Shown here piece by piece: positions 12,748-25,771 of a stretch of 64,000 nt of DNA. Position numbers and translations under genes: made by a program. A model generated the notes under the pieces. That model ran no database searches. It was not told where the DNA came from and saw only the letters and a list, made by a program, of their open reading frames with translations. Each line of letters starts with the position of its first letter. Within the stretch, counting starts at the first letter, position 1. The DNA is from Cristatella mucedo (taxonomy: Eukaryota; Bryozoa; Phylactolaemata; Cristatellidae). The stretch lies in contig WPIO01000049.1 in the NCBI GenBank assembly GCA_009760855.2, positions 2,070,001 to 2,134,000 on the forward strand. Reading direction: 5' to 3'.

Positions 12748-12748
<1 letters not shown>
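11000..12748 (+). pseudogene. L2-like LINE RT, decayed near full-domain copy
   Basis: Follows the intact L2 frame from the segment before the RT domain (match to 44,870 onward) through to the 3' untranslated part. Recognisable landmarks are LLDLSTAFDA near 11545, a QRSVLCPVLF version of motif B near 11640 and a CYVDDTQLHF version of motif C near 11720 (YADD changed to YVDD). The LHWLP region is near 12265 and the FGDRAFSSYTPKVWNSLP-like end near 12440. Several frameshifts, stops and an internal deletion between motifs A and B (near 11575) disable it. The terminal module is missing because a (TA)n array abuts it at 12749. Confidence 0.9.
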
Positions 12749-12796
<48 letters not shown>

Positions 12797-12849
12797 ATGT
12801 ATATGTATATATTTATATAGAGAGAGAGAGAGATAGAGAGAGAGAGAGA
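12749..12849. repeat. compound (TA)n-(GT)n-(GA)n microsatellite
   Basis: (TA)n at 12749-12780, (GT)n to about 12796, AT-rich spacer, then (GA)n at 12820-12849. It sits where the L2 3' tail would be expected, so the tail may have expanded into or been replaced by the array. Confidence 0.9.
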
Positions 12850-13505
12850 ATAAGCTCACTGTTGGTGGTGTACACATGTTTATTATTATGAAGCTTCTTT
12901 CACCGAAAGGTGACCATGACCGAGGCTGGCAAATCGAATGGGCTGCTTTCACCAGTCTTCGGGATACGGTTCCTCGCAGGCTGGATAGAAGCTTCACTTA
13001 ATGAGCTCACCGTCCAGACCACTAACAGAGAGGTTCACTCTTCGTGCTCAAGGAAATTTTCCTGTTTTCGTCGCAGCCGCCGCCCTGACCAACGGCAGAT
13101 GGGAATCTGCTGCTGGGTGGGCATGAACATGAATCTATGTCCTCGGTGCGTTAGGGGTCACTGGTCTAATCGGCTTAGGAAGGCAAGCGACCGTTCGGTG
13201 CTACTGAGTAGAACCTCGGCCGACTAGATAACTACCGATGCTTTCCAAGCGAATTCCTAAGCGAATACCAGCCGCCATTACGCAGGGCTGACATTGAGCC
13301 GTCGGGAAAATCAGATGCCTCCGGCGGCCATGAGATTGCGATGCATTACTTGAGCAAGCTGCTGTCCCAGATCCGGCATGCCGCCATAGCATTGCCTGGC
13401 GCTCTACGAAAAGCCCAGTCTTTCTTTTGCTTAGCAATATACCTTAAAGCGGAAGTGCTATCGCGGTTGCAATTGGTACTTTCGCCGTGCTTCCATCTTC
13501 GATAA
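12850..13505. other. unassigned stretch
   Basis: No TE similarity recognised. An open plus frame of about 105 codons at 12910-13227 has no identifiable domain. Confidence 0.35.
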
Positions 13506-13850
13506 ACCAGATCATTCCGGATCCGCTGTAGCTGGGAGACTATAGGCGGTGTAGACGATGGTGCATGCTACTCACAGTGCGCCTATGTGGTCCTGCCTGA
13601 CTGCTGCCAGCCCGGGCAGCGAGGTCGCACTACTACGGACAACTGCAAGCGTGTCGTCGTGTATAAGCAGGTGCTCGATCGACTCTGTGACCAGAGCGGC
13701 TACAAATGCCAATATTACCAGTGCAAGCCTTGTGAAAGACTGGACTCTACATCTGAGTCGTGTGCATATTTATATCTGTATCGTTCGCATATCTATAACT
13801 ACATCGTATGCATATCTATAACTATATCGTATGCATATCTATATCTATAG
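13506..13850 (+). other. candidate Cys-rich coding exon
   Basis: A plus-strand frame is open from after a TAA at 13503-13505 to a TAG at 13848-13850. Between about 13565 and 13765 it encodes ten cysteines spaced C-x3-C-x7-CC-x12-C-x13-C-x6-C-x4-C-x2-C-x9-C, with no repeat composition. An even number of closely spaced cysteines is what secreted disulphide-rich domains show. Possible splice acceptors (AG at 13529-13530 and 13544-13545) precede it, but no clear donor follows, and the frame then runs into a tandem repeat. I recognise no named family. It could be chance. Confidence 0.3.
13763..13850 (+). repeat. 23-bp minisatellite, ~4 copies
   Basis: Four successive versions of GCATATCTATAACTATATCG plus TAT, period 22-24 bp, the first and last diverged or incomplete. 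Confidence 0.8.
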
Positions 13851-14132
13851 ACGTGCGACAGAGGAGGCGCCGTGGAGGCGCCGTGTCCAAGCAGGAAAGC
13901 ATATGAGAGGTAACTTGACAAGTCGTACATCCGAGTTTCGCTCAGTCGCCGCCAGCGACAGATTACGGCTGACAGATCCGCAGCGAAAGACATGCATCAA
14001 AGGGGGTATCACTTGAGGGGGTCTCCGAGCACTGCTACCTCAGTGGCTGCTGATCAGAGCAATCTGTCTCGTGTCATGCCACATTTGTGCATTTTTCACA
14101 TAAAAGATGTATACAATATAATGAAACAGATG

Positions 14133-14262
14133 ATTAATTTGTATGGCACCATAAAAAAACTGAATTTCCATCCAGGCTTCGCTTCATGTATGCTGCAGGG
14201 CTCGAGCCCAAGGCCTTCATCGTCGTAGGCGAGCACCTTGACCTCGGTCCTTAAAGGCTAGC
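14133..14262 (-). mobile_element. SINE-A (tRNA head, L2-like tail)
   Basis: In minus orientation it reads a tRNA-like head with A-box region (TAAGGACCGAGGTCAAGGTG), B-box GGGCTCGAGCCC, then a tail related to the L2 terminal module (GCCTGGATGGAAATTCAG) and an A/T-rich end near 14140. Diverged but complete in order. Confidence 0.65.
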
Positions 14263-14284
14263 CCTTCAAACCCCGCGCCAAATT

Positions 14285-15275
14285 TATGGTGCGATCTCGC
14301 CAAGACCTCAGGAGTGCTGATATAGATAGACATAGATTATTCTCTCCCCTAGTTCTGCTCGATCACCTGGAAGCTCTGTATACCGTTGGGTGAGCAGCCC
14401 TTTCAGCGTTTGTCATCTGGCCTTAGCATCTTGGGTAATGGGCTTCACTGGTTAAAGGTTAGTTTCAGTCGTAGAATTAAGAGAGCAGATTGCAGCGGCC
14501 AACTGTCACCTAGTCGGTGTTTAAAGTATAGGGTGTTCCAGTGATCCTGTCTGGGTCAAACTGTTTTTTGCTATTTATGTTCTCCGCCTTGGCGATGCAA
14601 TATTTAAGGAAAATCTACGCTTTAATTTTTCAGGCAGATAGTCCACCATTATAGATTTGCTTTGATCCTCTCCTGCCTCCCAGCATCTTAAAATCTCTCT
14701 GCTGCATTACTGCATGCATGACTGGAACCAATAGCTTTATTGTGGCAAGCTTTCTCAAACCAAATGACGATACAATTCATAAATTAGAAGCCCTAGTGAT
14801 AAAATTAAATAAAATTTAATTTATTTAATTTATTTATTTAAATTTAATTATTCATAAAATAGTGATAAAAAATTAGTTCAGCCAGCCATTCCTTATATAT
14901 TAAGGAGCAATGTGAACGTTCTGTTCCGTAGGATGGCCAGATTACATCCAAAAGAAAGTCTTCCTATTTTAATCTACGTAACAATAAAAAATTCAACTTT
15001 AATTTAAATAAGGATACCACGGTCAAACTGTTCCATGCGACAAAGGCAAATCAACCAGATTTCCTTACCTCGTTACTTGCAAATTTCGATGTCTTTGCAA
15101 TTGAGCTCGCAGTGTTAGTGCAAAAATCGGCATCTTGGCTTTTCTGCCACGAATGTCACAACTTTAACAGTACACCACATCTAACCAATCGATACCGGCT
15201 GCCCATCAAGCAGCGTATCGATTTCAGGGATCTGTCATTTACTTCCGGGTCTCTTTTATTCTCTTTGTCAGTCAA
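14285..15275 (+). pseudogene. L2-like LINE RT, old decayed copy
   Basis: Base-by-base reading against the intact L2 follows it from the segment before motif A (near 14290) through motif B (GTGTTCCAGTGATCCTGTCT near 14533) and motif C (CAGGCAGATAGTCCAC near 14631). It then covers the ANFLKLNDDKT region (near 14740) and the LHWLPVKQRIDF region (GGCTGCCCATCAAGCAGCG near 15198). An AT-rich insertion at about 14790-14860 splits it. Stops and indels are numerous and the 3' end is missing after about 15275, so it belongs to an older layer than the 44.8-kb copy. Confidence 0.75.
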
Positions 15276-15656
15276 AATGTAATGTAAGGTAATGTACGTC
15301 CGTCTGTAATTCAACTTGGAATTCCACCCAGTCTAATCGCACAATTCGCACGAGCGAGTTTTCTTCAGCATACTCAAAGTAGAAGCGGCTTCCGTTTCGC
15401 ACGCCGACAGACTTTATCTCGCGTAACAAATAGTAAGTGAGAAGCCTGGCAGAGTCAGAAGGGTAGTCGTTGAGGTCAGTATTATGGAAGTAACAGCGAA
15501 GGACAGTCAGCCGCAGTCAGCAGCAGCAGCAGTGTACATGCGTGCGTGTCTTGCCTAAATGAACTGTTGTACTTCAAAGACAGGCACTCTTCCTGTCGTT
15601 CACTTCCGAATCCGGTCGCATCCGTTTGCGCCGCTAACGAAATTAAAATTCTGTGG
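15276..15656. other. unassigned stretch
   Basis: No gene recognised. A short AGC/CAG patch lies near 15510-15532. Confidence 0.35.
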
Positions 15657-15797
15657 ACACCAAAGAGCCTTTACGGCTACCATGACCAATTGCAGCGGCT
15701 ACAAAGGATCGCTCACCACAAGATTCGAACCCACGACGTTGAAACCGAGGTCGTGAAAAGCAGCCACCTTACCTAGTGAGCCATTACGGCTCACCAA
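15657..15797 (-). mobile_element. SINE-B
   Basis: Minus-strand SINE-B with well-kept head: GGCTCACTAGGTAAGGTGGC, then GTCGTGGGTTCGAATCTTG (B-box) and body GTGAGCGATCCTTTGTAGCC...GTAAAGGCTCTTTGG. The tail is short. Confidence 0.75.
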
Positions 15798-15935
15798 TAC
15801 GAGGCAAAATCGCAGCGGCGGCATTGAATTGAGTGGCTGCCAAAAGTCTTTCGGGGGGCCGCTGGTGAGACATTGCCGTCTATCAAGATCTTTAATAAAT
15901 GAAAACAAAGATCACTTGATGCAGCAGCCTTACTA

Positions 15936-16078
15936 TATAGCGCCTGAAAAGCCTTGGTGTTTTTGCGTAGCTAGTAGTTGTCCGCGAATGTCTGTTCGAG
16001 TCCTGCGGCAGTCCTCGAACAAACGACCGGGGGTCGTGAAGTGCAAGCACGTGACCACGGGCTTACTTTATTTAGCCA
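15936..16078 (-). mobile_element. SINE-B, degenerate copy
   Basis: Minus-strand order is kept (GTGGTCACGTGCTTGCACTTC, ACGACCCCCGGTCGTTTG, then a body ending AAGGCTTTTCAGGCGCTATA), but the B-box is damaged. Confidence 0.45.
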
Positions 16079-16224
16079 CCTAATAGCCATTTTAAATTCC
16101 AATAGCTTGAAATTTGAAGCCTCCAAACTGGTCCAGAGGGATGCCATAGCCCTGCTACGCTAAACTATAGCACGTCTCGAGAAGCTATCCTATCCTAACC
16201 TGGCGACTACAAATGAGTTTCGAA

Positions 16225-16400
<176 letters not shown>

Positions 16401-17277
16401 AGAAATGTACACTAATTAAGGGTGCTTGGCGAGAAAATACTTTATAGAGTGAAATTGGCTTGGCCTAAAGCTTGACGTTACGTGTTTACCAAAATAAAAG
16501 TGAGTCTTCCAAGTTTACATCTTTACAGAATTAGCACGCACGTAAAAATACCCAATAATGAAAGCTACAGGCTTATCAAATTAATCGTGCAGTAAAGCAA
16601 GCAACTTTCACTTCCTGCTTTCATACGTAAATTTCCTGGATTTGTAAATAGATTTTACTCGACTATCTTATCAGGCTTGATGAGAGAGAGAGAGAAAGAT
16701 TAGTTGCAGATAACCTCAAGATTAGTTATCTTTGGATATAGTTTAATCTGTTTGGCCTACAAAATTCAACGCTACTGCATTGTGATAGTTTCTGAATTGT
16801 GTCCCACTACAGAAGTCGGTCACGTGCTCCTTAGTTCGCGCGAGCGATCGCGAGCGATACGTGCCACTAGAGTGAGCCCCGCCGGCTCGACCTAGCCAGC
16901 GCAGAACATACGAGCTCACTGATTTATATACCCTGTAAGGGCATCCGTCTGTTTTCGCAGAAAAGTGGACGCGCGTGTTTTCTTGTTATGATTAATGAAT
17001 CTGGTAAAATGCGAACTCAATTTGGGCAGGGTTAGCGCCGCCCAGTTTCTTGCGCGGCAGCGACCTAACAACATGTGAACGCGGCGAGAGACGTCCTAGC
17101 TAGTGGTGCGTAGATTTTTAATTAATTTTAAAATAGGCATTAAAAAATCTTTTTAAATACATCCTGATTTCTTAGGCATTTTTAATTTTTTTTAAGTAAA
17201 ACTCTAGGTGCAGGCAGGCAGGCAGGCACTGCTGCCGGCTCCTGCGGTCCGGCCATTTTCTTCGCGGACTCTGTAAT
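16401..17277. other. unassigned stretch
   Basis: AT-rich sequence with no recognised gene or TE. A short CAGG repeat (AGGCAGGCAGGCAGG) lies at about 17214-17228. Confidence 0.35.
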
Positions 17278-17815
17278 GTGCAGCGAAGTCTGATGGAGAG
17301 CGGTTGGCAAACGTATCTAAGCGCGGGCGTCCAAGCCGTCCGTCCTCTTGCGCAGGAGTTTGAAAGAATCGGCAAGACTGGAGACCCTAAAATGCTATCA
17401 AGCTCAATTCAAACATTGTTTGTGGCGAAGTGTTCGCGTAGAAGGCGGCGGCAGCGTTTGTTGGAAACTCGCAGAGCAAGGATTGCCCTCGTTTCGCAAA
17501 GTAAATAGGATTGCTACCCGCAGAAGCAATTTGGCTTGATCAGATTTTCTCAGGAGAAACTGCGGCAGAAAGAAGAAGATAAAGGGAAAGATTCGGAGGA
17601 AGGAAATGATTGGGAGGAAGAAAATGGCGGTGCGGGCGATATTCAGGATCCATTCCAGCTTGCTGACGAGCCGGGCATCATTCTGGATCAATAGCTGGGA
17701 GTGAGGAACTGGAAGAGATTTTTGTGGAAATAGACAAAATATCTCGCTTGAATGAAAACGATTTAAACATTTTAAAATTAGTTTTGAAATCCAGGAAATG
17801 TCCCCGCGATTAACA
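17278..17815 (+). pseudogene. frameshifted coding-like block, unknown protein
   Basis: Successive plus-strand frames give protein-like text. One frame from 17278 gives about 76 residues, ending at a TAA at 17506-17508. A second frame runs from the CAG near 17520 to a TAG at 17692-17694 and contains an acidic segment rich in E, D, K and G followed by IQDPFQLADEPG. A third, starting around 17680, contains EELEEIFVEIDKISRLNEND and ends at a TAA at 17813-17815. The last two would join with a single 1-base shift near 17675, which suggests a decayed reading frame or misplaced exon borders. No domain is recognised. A splice acceptor-like TGCTACCCGCAG precedes the second segment at about 17510-17521. 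Confidence 0.35.
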
Positions 17816-18833
17816 AGCGAAACACTAGCCCGAGCACGAAACGAGTGCTTCGTCGGCGCCAGCGCGCACGTGCGCTTTTTTCTTAGGGAGAGCAATCGTA
17901 AAAAGAAATTACGCGTTTTCTGCACGTTCGTAGGTCTACAGCGAGATTGGCATTACCTGCCAAAAGTGACGCCGTGTTGTTCTAAATGGACGTTTTTTTA
18001 AAAATTTTGTCAGCAAATACATGATACACCATGCTAATTATGCGCCTTTCATTTCTAGCAAACTAACTAATCTTTTTGTAGTTTTTACTTCAAGCGATTT
18101 ACGAGCTCCTTTGCAAAGATTGGCGTATGAGATGAACGAGTCAATCCCTTTTTTGTCAGCGGACTGCAAGGGTGTTGCAATTGAGTGCTAGAACTAATCG
18201 ACTCTACGCTCTGCACTGCACATCTTGAAAAAATTAAGCGAAGGCTTTGCGTTTGTGCTAAAATGTAAAATGCGTTGTCATGCTTTTTCCTACGGTTGAC
18301 TTTACTGTGGCCTTGGCAAAATCAAAGTACGTACGTGCTCCGGCGAAATTAAGGCTCGGCTTCCCACAAACCAAACGTGTTGGTCTCTGCCTGCAGTCAG
18401 TCATCTTTTACTTTTATTGGCACCGTTGAGTATTTCAATTACCTCAAATATAATTAGTTTTGTTTCGCGAGAATGACACACAGCTTTTTCGATGACGAAT
18501 ATTCTACACGAACTTTGGCAACCAATAAAAAATAGATCCGTAATATTGATATTGACGTAATTGAAAAGAGAATGGATTAATCTTGCTGCAAATTTATGAG
18601 ATCAATTTTTAAGCGATAGGTGCTGAGAGTCGCTGGTTAGTGAATTAAAAACCTATGTCGCACAAAATAAATGTGGTCTTATGACGTAGCTGGCGGCAGA
18701 AGTTTTCGCGCTGCATAATAATTTTAGCCACAATATCAACGCATAGCAGCCAAATCGCTTCGCTTTGAGTCCTCTGGCTTCAAAGTCTGCGATCATCACA
18801 GCGTGCAGCGACCTGGCCCATAGGTTTGCTGCC

Positions 18834-18836
<3 letters not shown>
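17816..18836. other. unassigned stretch
   Basis: No recognised gene or TE. A short plus-strand open frame continues to about 18001 without known motifs. Confidence 0.35.

Positions 18837-18927
<91 letters not shown>
18837..18927. repeat. (TA)n microsatellite
   Basis: About 90 bp of TA with one TG interruption near 18865. Confidence 0.97.
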
Positions 18928-18928
<1 letters not shown>

Positions 18929-19115
18929 GTCTATATGAGCAGCTCACTGACTGTGGACTCGCTTCGCTGAGTCATAGTAGTTCCATCATGGAAGACAAAG
19001 CTTCACCATCTAGCCGCTGGACGGAAGTGGGCCATCTCGCCACGTAGTGCAAGCGCGCCATCTTGCGGCGTGGCGGACGTCCTTGCTTAAATTAATAGAA
19101 ATATGTATTACTTAT

Positions 19116-19142
19116 TATATATATATATATATATATATATAT
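19116..19142. repeat. (TA)n microsatellite, short
   Basis: About 27 bp of TA. Confidence 0.95.
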
Positions 19143-19194
19143 CGGGTCATCGGGACTCGCTCACGTTAGAGCGGCATCGCTAGCAAAGGGCAAT

Positions 19195-20290
19195 AATTAT
19201 AAAAATACATTTGTACAGCACCCTCAGAGAACTGAATCTTTTTCTAGGAACTTTACAGATGCTGTATAGAAAGCATTACCAAATGATTGGTGATAAAATT
19301 CGCAACCAGCGAGCAGGTAAGCTCGTACATGGCTACCGAATGCGTACCGAAAGCTGCGAGTGCCCTTTACAAAACTCTTCTGCATAACACTCGCACAGTT
19401 TTTAGGCAGGTTTTCAGTTTCTAGTGTAATGTCATCAAATCAGGAGACGACGTGATATCTGGCGGTAGTGAGTTCCTAGCTTTGGGAGCATAGTAAGTGA
19501 AGGCTCTCCGAAGAATTCAAAGTGAGTTAAGGGCAAAAGGTATCTACCAAGGTGACAAGTAATCTACCAAGGTCAAAACAGTGGGCGGTGTGCGCGACGG
19601 GAGGCCTGCAGTAAAACGAATTCGTACAGTTATTTTTATAATATTAATATTATAATAGTATTACAATTGTATTTGTATAGTTATGAGTATTATAATATCA
19701 TTATTATAACAATCTATAGTTGGTATATTATTATTATTATTACATTCGTGTAGTTACTATAGCCGGAGCCAAAGAATGGAGAAACGTAAACGCCAGCGGA
19801 AAGATCTGAGTCAATACAGCGCTTGCTTGATAGGCGCCCAGTGCAGATCGGTGGGCTGAAGTGATTCAATGCGGCAGTCACGACGTTTACTACTGATCAG
19901 CTGACCTGCTGAGTTGCGTGCAAACCACGTGCATTTAATTGTAAGATCGTGACGACCACCATGTTGTGAGTTACAGAAGTCTAGTCGGGATGTCGCGTAC
20001 GTATGACCAGCTTGGCTGAGGTGTCCTTGTGCAAGCAAGCACGACCTTGTGCAATGCAGTAGAGGTGAAAGTAGGTAGCCTTGAGAGTGTTGCTAATGTG
20101 CTCGCCCAGTAGCGAGTCATTTTGGAAAAGGACACCCGGAAATTCCAGGCGGACGCGGCAGGAGATACTCTGGTAGAGCCAACCTGGAGAGGGTCAGGCC
20201 TGCCAGTTTCCAAGTAACACGTAGCTTGCTCATAGTTAGTGAGTTGATTTCGTCCTCATTGAATTTAAGAAAGTTCACTAGTAGCCAAGC
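19195..20290 (-). pseudogene. L2-like LINE, old minus-strand copy
   Basis: On the minus strand it starts near 20290 in the NFLKLNDDKT region, passes through the segment matching LHWLP (reverse form GCGCCCAGTGCAGATCGGTG at about 19836) and reaches the terminal module (reverse form ACAGCACCCTCAGAGAACTG at 19214). TTA-rich sequence at about 19625-19745 interrupts it. Heavy divergence and stops put it in the older layer. Confidence 0.75.
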
Positions 20291-20309
20291 GTGAACGTCA
20301 TGATGTTAG

Positions 20310-20905
20310 TAAGCTGAGAGAGAGAGAGAGAGAGAGAACGAAAGAGAGAGAGACAGAGACAGACAGAGACAGACAGAGACAGACAGAGACAGACAGAGAC
20401 AGACAGAGACAGACAGAGACAGACAGAGACAGACAGAGACAGACAGAGACAGACAGAGACAGACAGAGACAGACAGAGACAGACAGAGACAGACAGAGAC
20501 AGACAGAGACAGACAGAGACAGACAGAGACAGACAGAGACAGACAGAGACAGACAGAGACAGACAGAGACAGACAGAGACAGACAGAGACAGAGAGAGAC
20601 AGAGACAGACAGAGACAGACAGAGACAGACAGAGACAAACAGAGACAGACAGAGACAGACAGAGACAGACAGAGACAGAAAGACAGAGAGACGGAGAGAA
20701 ACAGAGACAGCGAGACAGAGAGAGAGAGACACAGAGAGAGAGAGAGAGAGACAGACAGAGAGAGAGAGACAGAGACAGAGACTGAGACAGAGACAAAGAC
20801 AAAGACAAAGACAAAGACAAAGACAAAGACAAAGACAAAGACAAAGACAAAGAGACAGAGACAGAGACAGAGACAAAGACAGAGACAGAGACAGAGACAG
20901 AGTTT
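20310..20905. repeat. GACA-type array with 10-bp unit AGACAGAGAC
   Basis: About 330 bp (20350-20680) of near-perfect AGACAGAGAC decamers, flanked by (GA)n at 20314-20355, mixed GA/GACA to about 20785, then (ACAAAG)n hexamers at about 20790-20850 and (GACAGA)n to 20905. The 280-codon minus-strand open frame is Cys/Leu/Ser repeat read-through. Confidence 0.97.
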
Positions 20906-20979
20906 GAGATGCTGGAAAGCAGAGGAGGGTCAAAGCGCAAAGGAGTGTCGTCTGTACTAAAGTGAAAGCCTAGATTACC

Positions 20980-23250
<2,271 letters not shown>

Positions 23251-23305
23251 CTTGGGGCGCTAAAAAAATTATAAAATTTAATTTTATTTATTAAAATTTA
23301 AAATT

Positions 23306-23664
23306 CGTGATCTTAAAACTGGTTATTCAAAGGTTGGCACCTGGCATGCCGGCAGCTGGCGCCAAACCCTTGCTGTCGCCCGAAGTGATCTGTCACTGGC
23401 ACTTCCTGCACTCCCGCTTGTACCAGCTGAGTTGGCATATTGGGAAGCTGCCAGAATAAGTGCGAGAGAACGGAAGTCGTACTGTGCGTACCTGCGGTAT
23501 GCGAGATGGACAAGCTAAACTATAATATGCCCGTAATTCTTCACGAGGCTATCACTATGTAGTTAGTATGATTAACTCTAAGCAACGGCAGTAAGTGGAG
23601 CTTGCTCGCCGGCCAGTGGTAGGTGGACGCTCACGCCCGCCTTCCAATGCAAGGTTGCACCTTT
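23306..23664. other. unassigned stretch
   Basis: Nothing recognised. Confidence 0.35.
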
Positions 23665-24190
23665 CCGTGAATCGACGTCAAGGTTCTGTCACTCACTTTT
23701 AGGTCACTCTGCTCTCCGTCTCCAGCATACCTATCAGAACTATTCACCCACCACGCCAGGAATCGTACCACCTGCTTTGTGAATCAAATCGTTTAGCCAT
23801 ACCTCGTACGAGCCACCGCTCCTTCGGAGACCACACCTTTGGCTCCTATGCTCCCAAAGCCTTGAGCGCACACGCGTCTAACGTCACGATTTTTCCTGAC
23901 TCGACGCCATATTAAAAAGGACCTACAAGCAAGCCTGTCTATCGCAGCATTTATTAGGTCCTAATGACTCGTCTTTTGTGTGCTTATGCGTGCTGACACT
24001 GCGCATGCTGCCACTAATTGTATTTACCTGTTGACACTACATGTCACCGCTAAATCTATTATGCTTGTTGACATTGTGCATAATTCAAGGAGCCATTTAG
24101 TTATGCTCCCAGTACAGCAAATGTAAAGTGACTACACAGAGATCAAGTTCTCCGAGGGCTCAATTCGAATATATTATTACTATTGTCATT
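23665..24190 (+). mobile_element. L2-like LINE 3' fragment
   Basis: Matches the end of the L2 coding region and 3' untranslated part: ATCGACGTCAAGGTTCTGTC at about 23672, the SDLL-HQAKHR segment near 23735, the GDRAF/SYAPKAL segment near 23835, then GCAAATGTAAAGTGACTACA at 24116 and ATT triplets. The frame is broken. Confidence 0.85.
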
Positions 24191-24214
24191 ATTGTCATAA
24201 GCGTAAGCTAGTGT

Positions 24215-24290
24215 CATTAATAAATAATAGCAATCGTAACTTTTTATAGCACCGTAAGAGAGCCGTACTTCTATCCACATGCCTTAAAAC
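24215..24290 (-). mobile_element. L2/SINE-A 3' tail fragment
   Basis: Minus-strand remnant of the terminal module only (reverse form TATAGCACCGTAAGAGAGCC) with ATT-type tail. The head is absent, so LINE and SINE origins cannot be told apart. Confidence 0.5.
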
Positions 24291-24379
24291 TTACTTCCCC
24301 AGAATTAATAGCCTGGAGTTGATGGCATGCAACGTATCGTTCGCTACCCGGTTTCTAGCAGTAGTTCGTAGTCCGGCCG

Positions 24380-25240
24380 GAGTTGAGCGAGTTGGAGTGA
24401 GGCATCGAATGCGTCCGGCAGTCGGCTCTCCGCGCGACGCACCGACGCACCGACGCCAGCGCCGCCGCCACCGCCGCCGCGCTCAGCAGGTCCGCGCGCG
24501 CGAGCGCGCGCGCGCTCCCCCCGGCTTTGCAGCGGCGCACGTCGGCGCACCCCTCGCACGAGCTCTCGGGTGACTAGCGCGCGCCGGCCGCGGCAACTCG
24601 GAATCGGCTCTGTGGCTAGCGGATTCGGGCTTGTCGGCCTTCTCTTCGAGATGGCTGGGCGCGCGCGTATGTCTCGGGCAACGAACGGCCAGCTCGAGTC
24701 TGCGGCGAATAATACGCCAATAATACGCCAAGACGATCGGCTCGTCAGTCGCAAGAGACTTTCTGCTTCCGCGTGCTCTTCGGTCGCGAGCGAGTCCAAT
24801 TATTCGCCGTCCGCAAACTCTCGACCTTCGCGGCGACCGGTTTCTCTGCCGTCACGTGACACCCGGCCAGCCGCAGCCGCCGCGTTTCGTGCGCCGCCGC
24901 CGCGCTGGCAGGTGCCCGCGCGGACGAACGAGCTCGTGCAGCGCTCGAACCGTGCGCCGCCCAGCTCGGCCGCGAGCGGGAGCGAATTTCGCGTCGAAGC
25001 CGCCCCGGTGCTGCCGAAACCTTTGGGAAAATGTCGAGGCGACAGGAGGCATTGCGCGGGTTCCCTTAAAATCGAGCGACCGTCTCCTCGATCGCGCGAC
25101 TCCTCGGCTGCGACGAGACGAGAAACTACCGGTGCCGTTGCTAGGAAACTTGAGATCGTCTGACCGCTCGGATGGAACCAATGATGCGTGCACTGAGCTC
25201 TTAGCTGGCGTGCGGTCTGAAAATTGAGCCACGTCAGGCG
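24380..25240. other. GC/CpG-rich segment, possible island
   Basis: CpG-rich with GCGC alternation at about 24490-24515. A plus-strand frame with an ATG at 24651 runs 171 codons to 25163 and is Ser/Arg/Pro-rich with no domain. Open frames of similar length lie on the other strand, so coding is unproven. It may be a promoter-type island. Confidence 0.35.
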
Positions 25241-25682
25241 TTCTGGCTGCTTGTCGGCGATTCGCCATGCCCTCCATCAGCCGACATCACTGAGGCTAAG
25301 TTGAAGTTTTTCTCCGAAATATTTCTCTGATGAAAAGCGATAAATCACGTGACTGCTTTCGCTAGCCGACTCGACGTGTGCCCACCGACGTGCACTAGGA
25401 AGCACCCAAAACATATCCCTGAGGAAAAAACTTTTTGAATTATTGTGCCTGAAGACCTGCCTGCAAGGTACCCTCTACGTCCGAATTTGGACAGGTCACC
25501 CGAGCTAGATGGCGACCTCGATAAGGAATGATGCTCTCACTAAAAACCGTGCACGCTACTTCAAAGGCTTTTATTTCACGAGTCGAGTACTTGAAGAGCA
25601 GCCTCGTGTCAGCAGTGTGTCCTAACGTTTGCAGCTGCTTGACTCTTGCTAGCAGACTGTCGTGAATTTGAATCCCGTTGCT

Positions 25683-25771
25683 TTTACGACTCGTCGCCTA
25701 TTATTTTTTATTTATTATCTATTATTTATTATTTATTATTATTCGAAAGCCTTTACGACTCGTCGCCTATT
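25683..25771. repeat. 20-bp direct repeats flanking a TTATT tract
   Basis: TTTACGACTCGTCGCCTATT occurs perfectly at 25683-25702 and 25752-25771. Between them is only a (TTATT)-type tract ending CGAAAGCC. The layout resembles a target-site duplication around a tail-only insertion. Confidence 0.8.

Noticed and set aside
24570-25163. 197-codon plus-strand open frame
   Set aside because: GC-rich DNA with rare stops and a disordered Ser/Arg/Pro composition. Kept only as a GC-rich segment.
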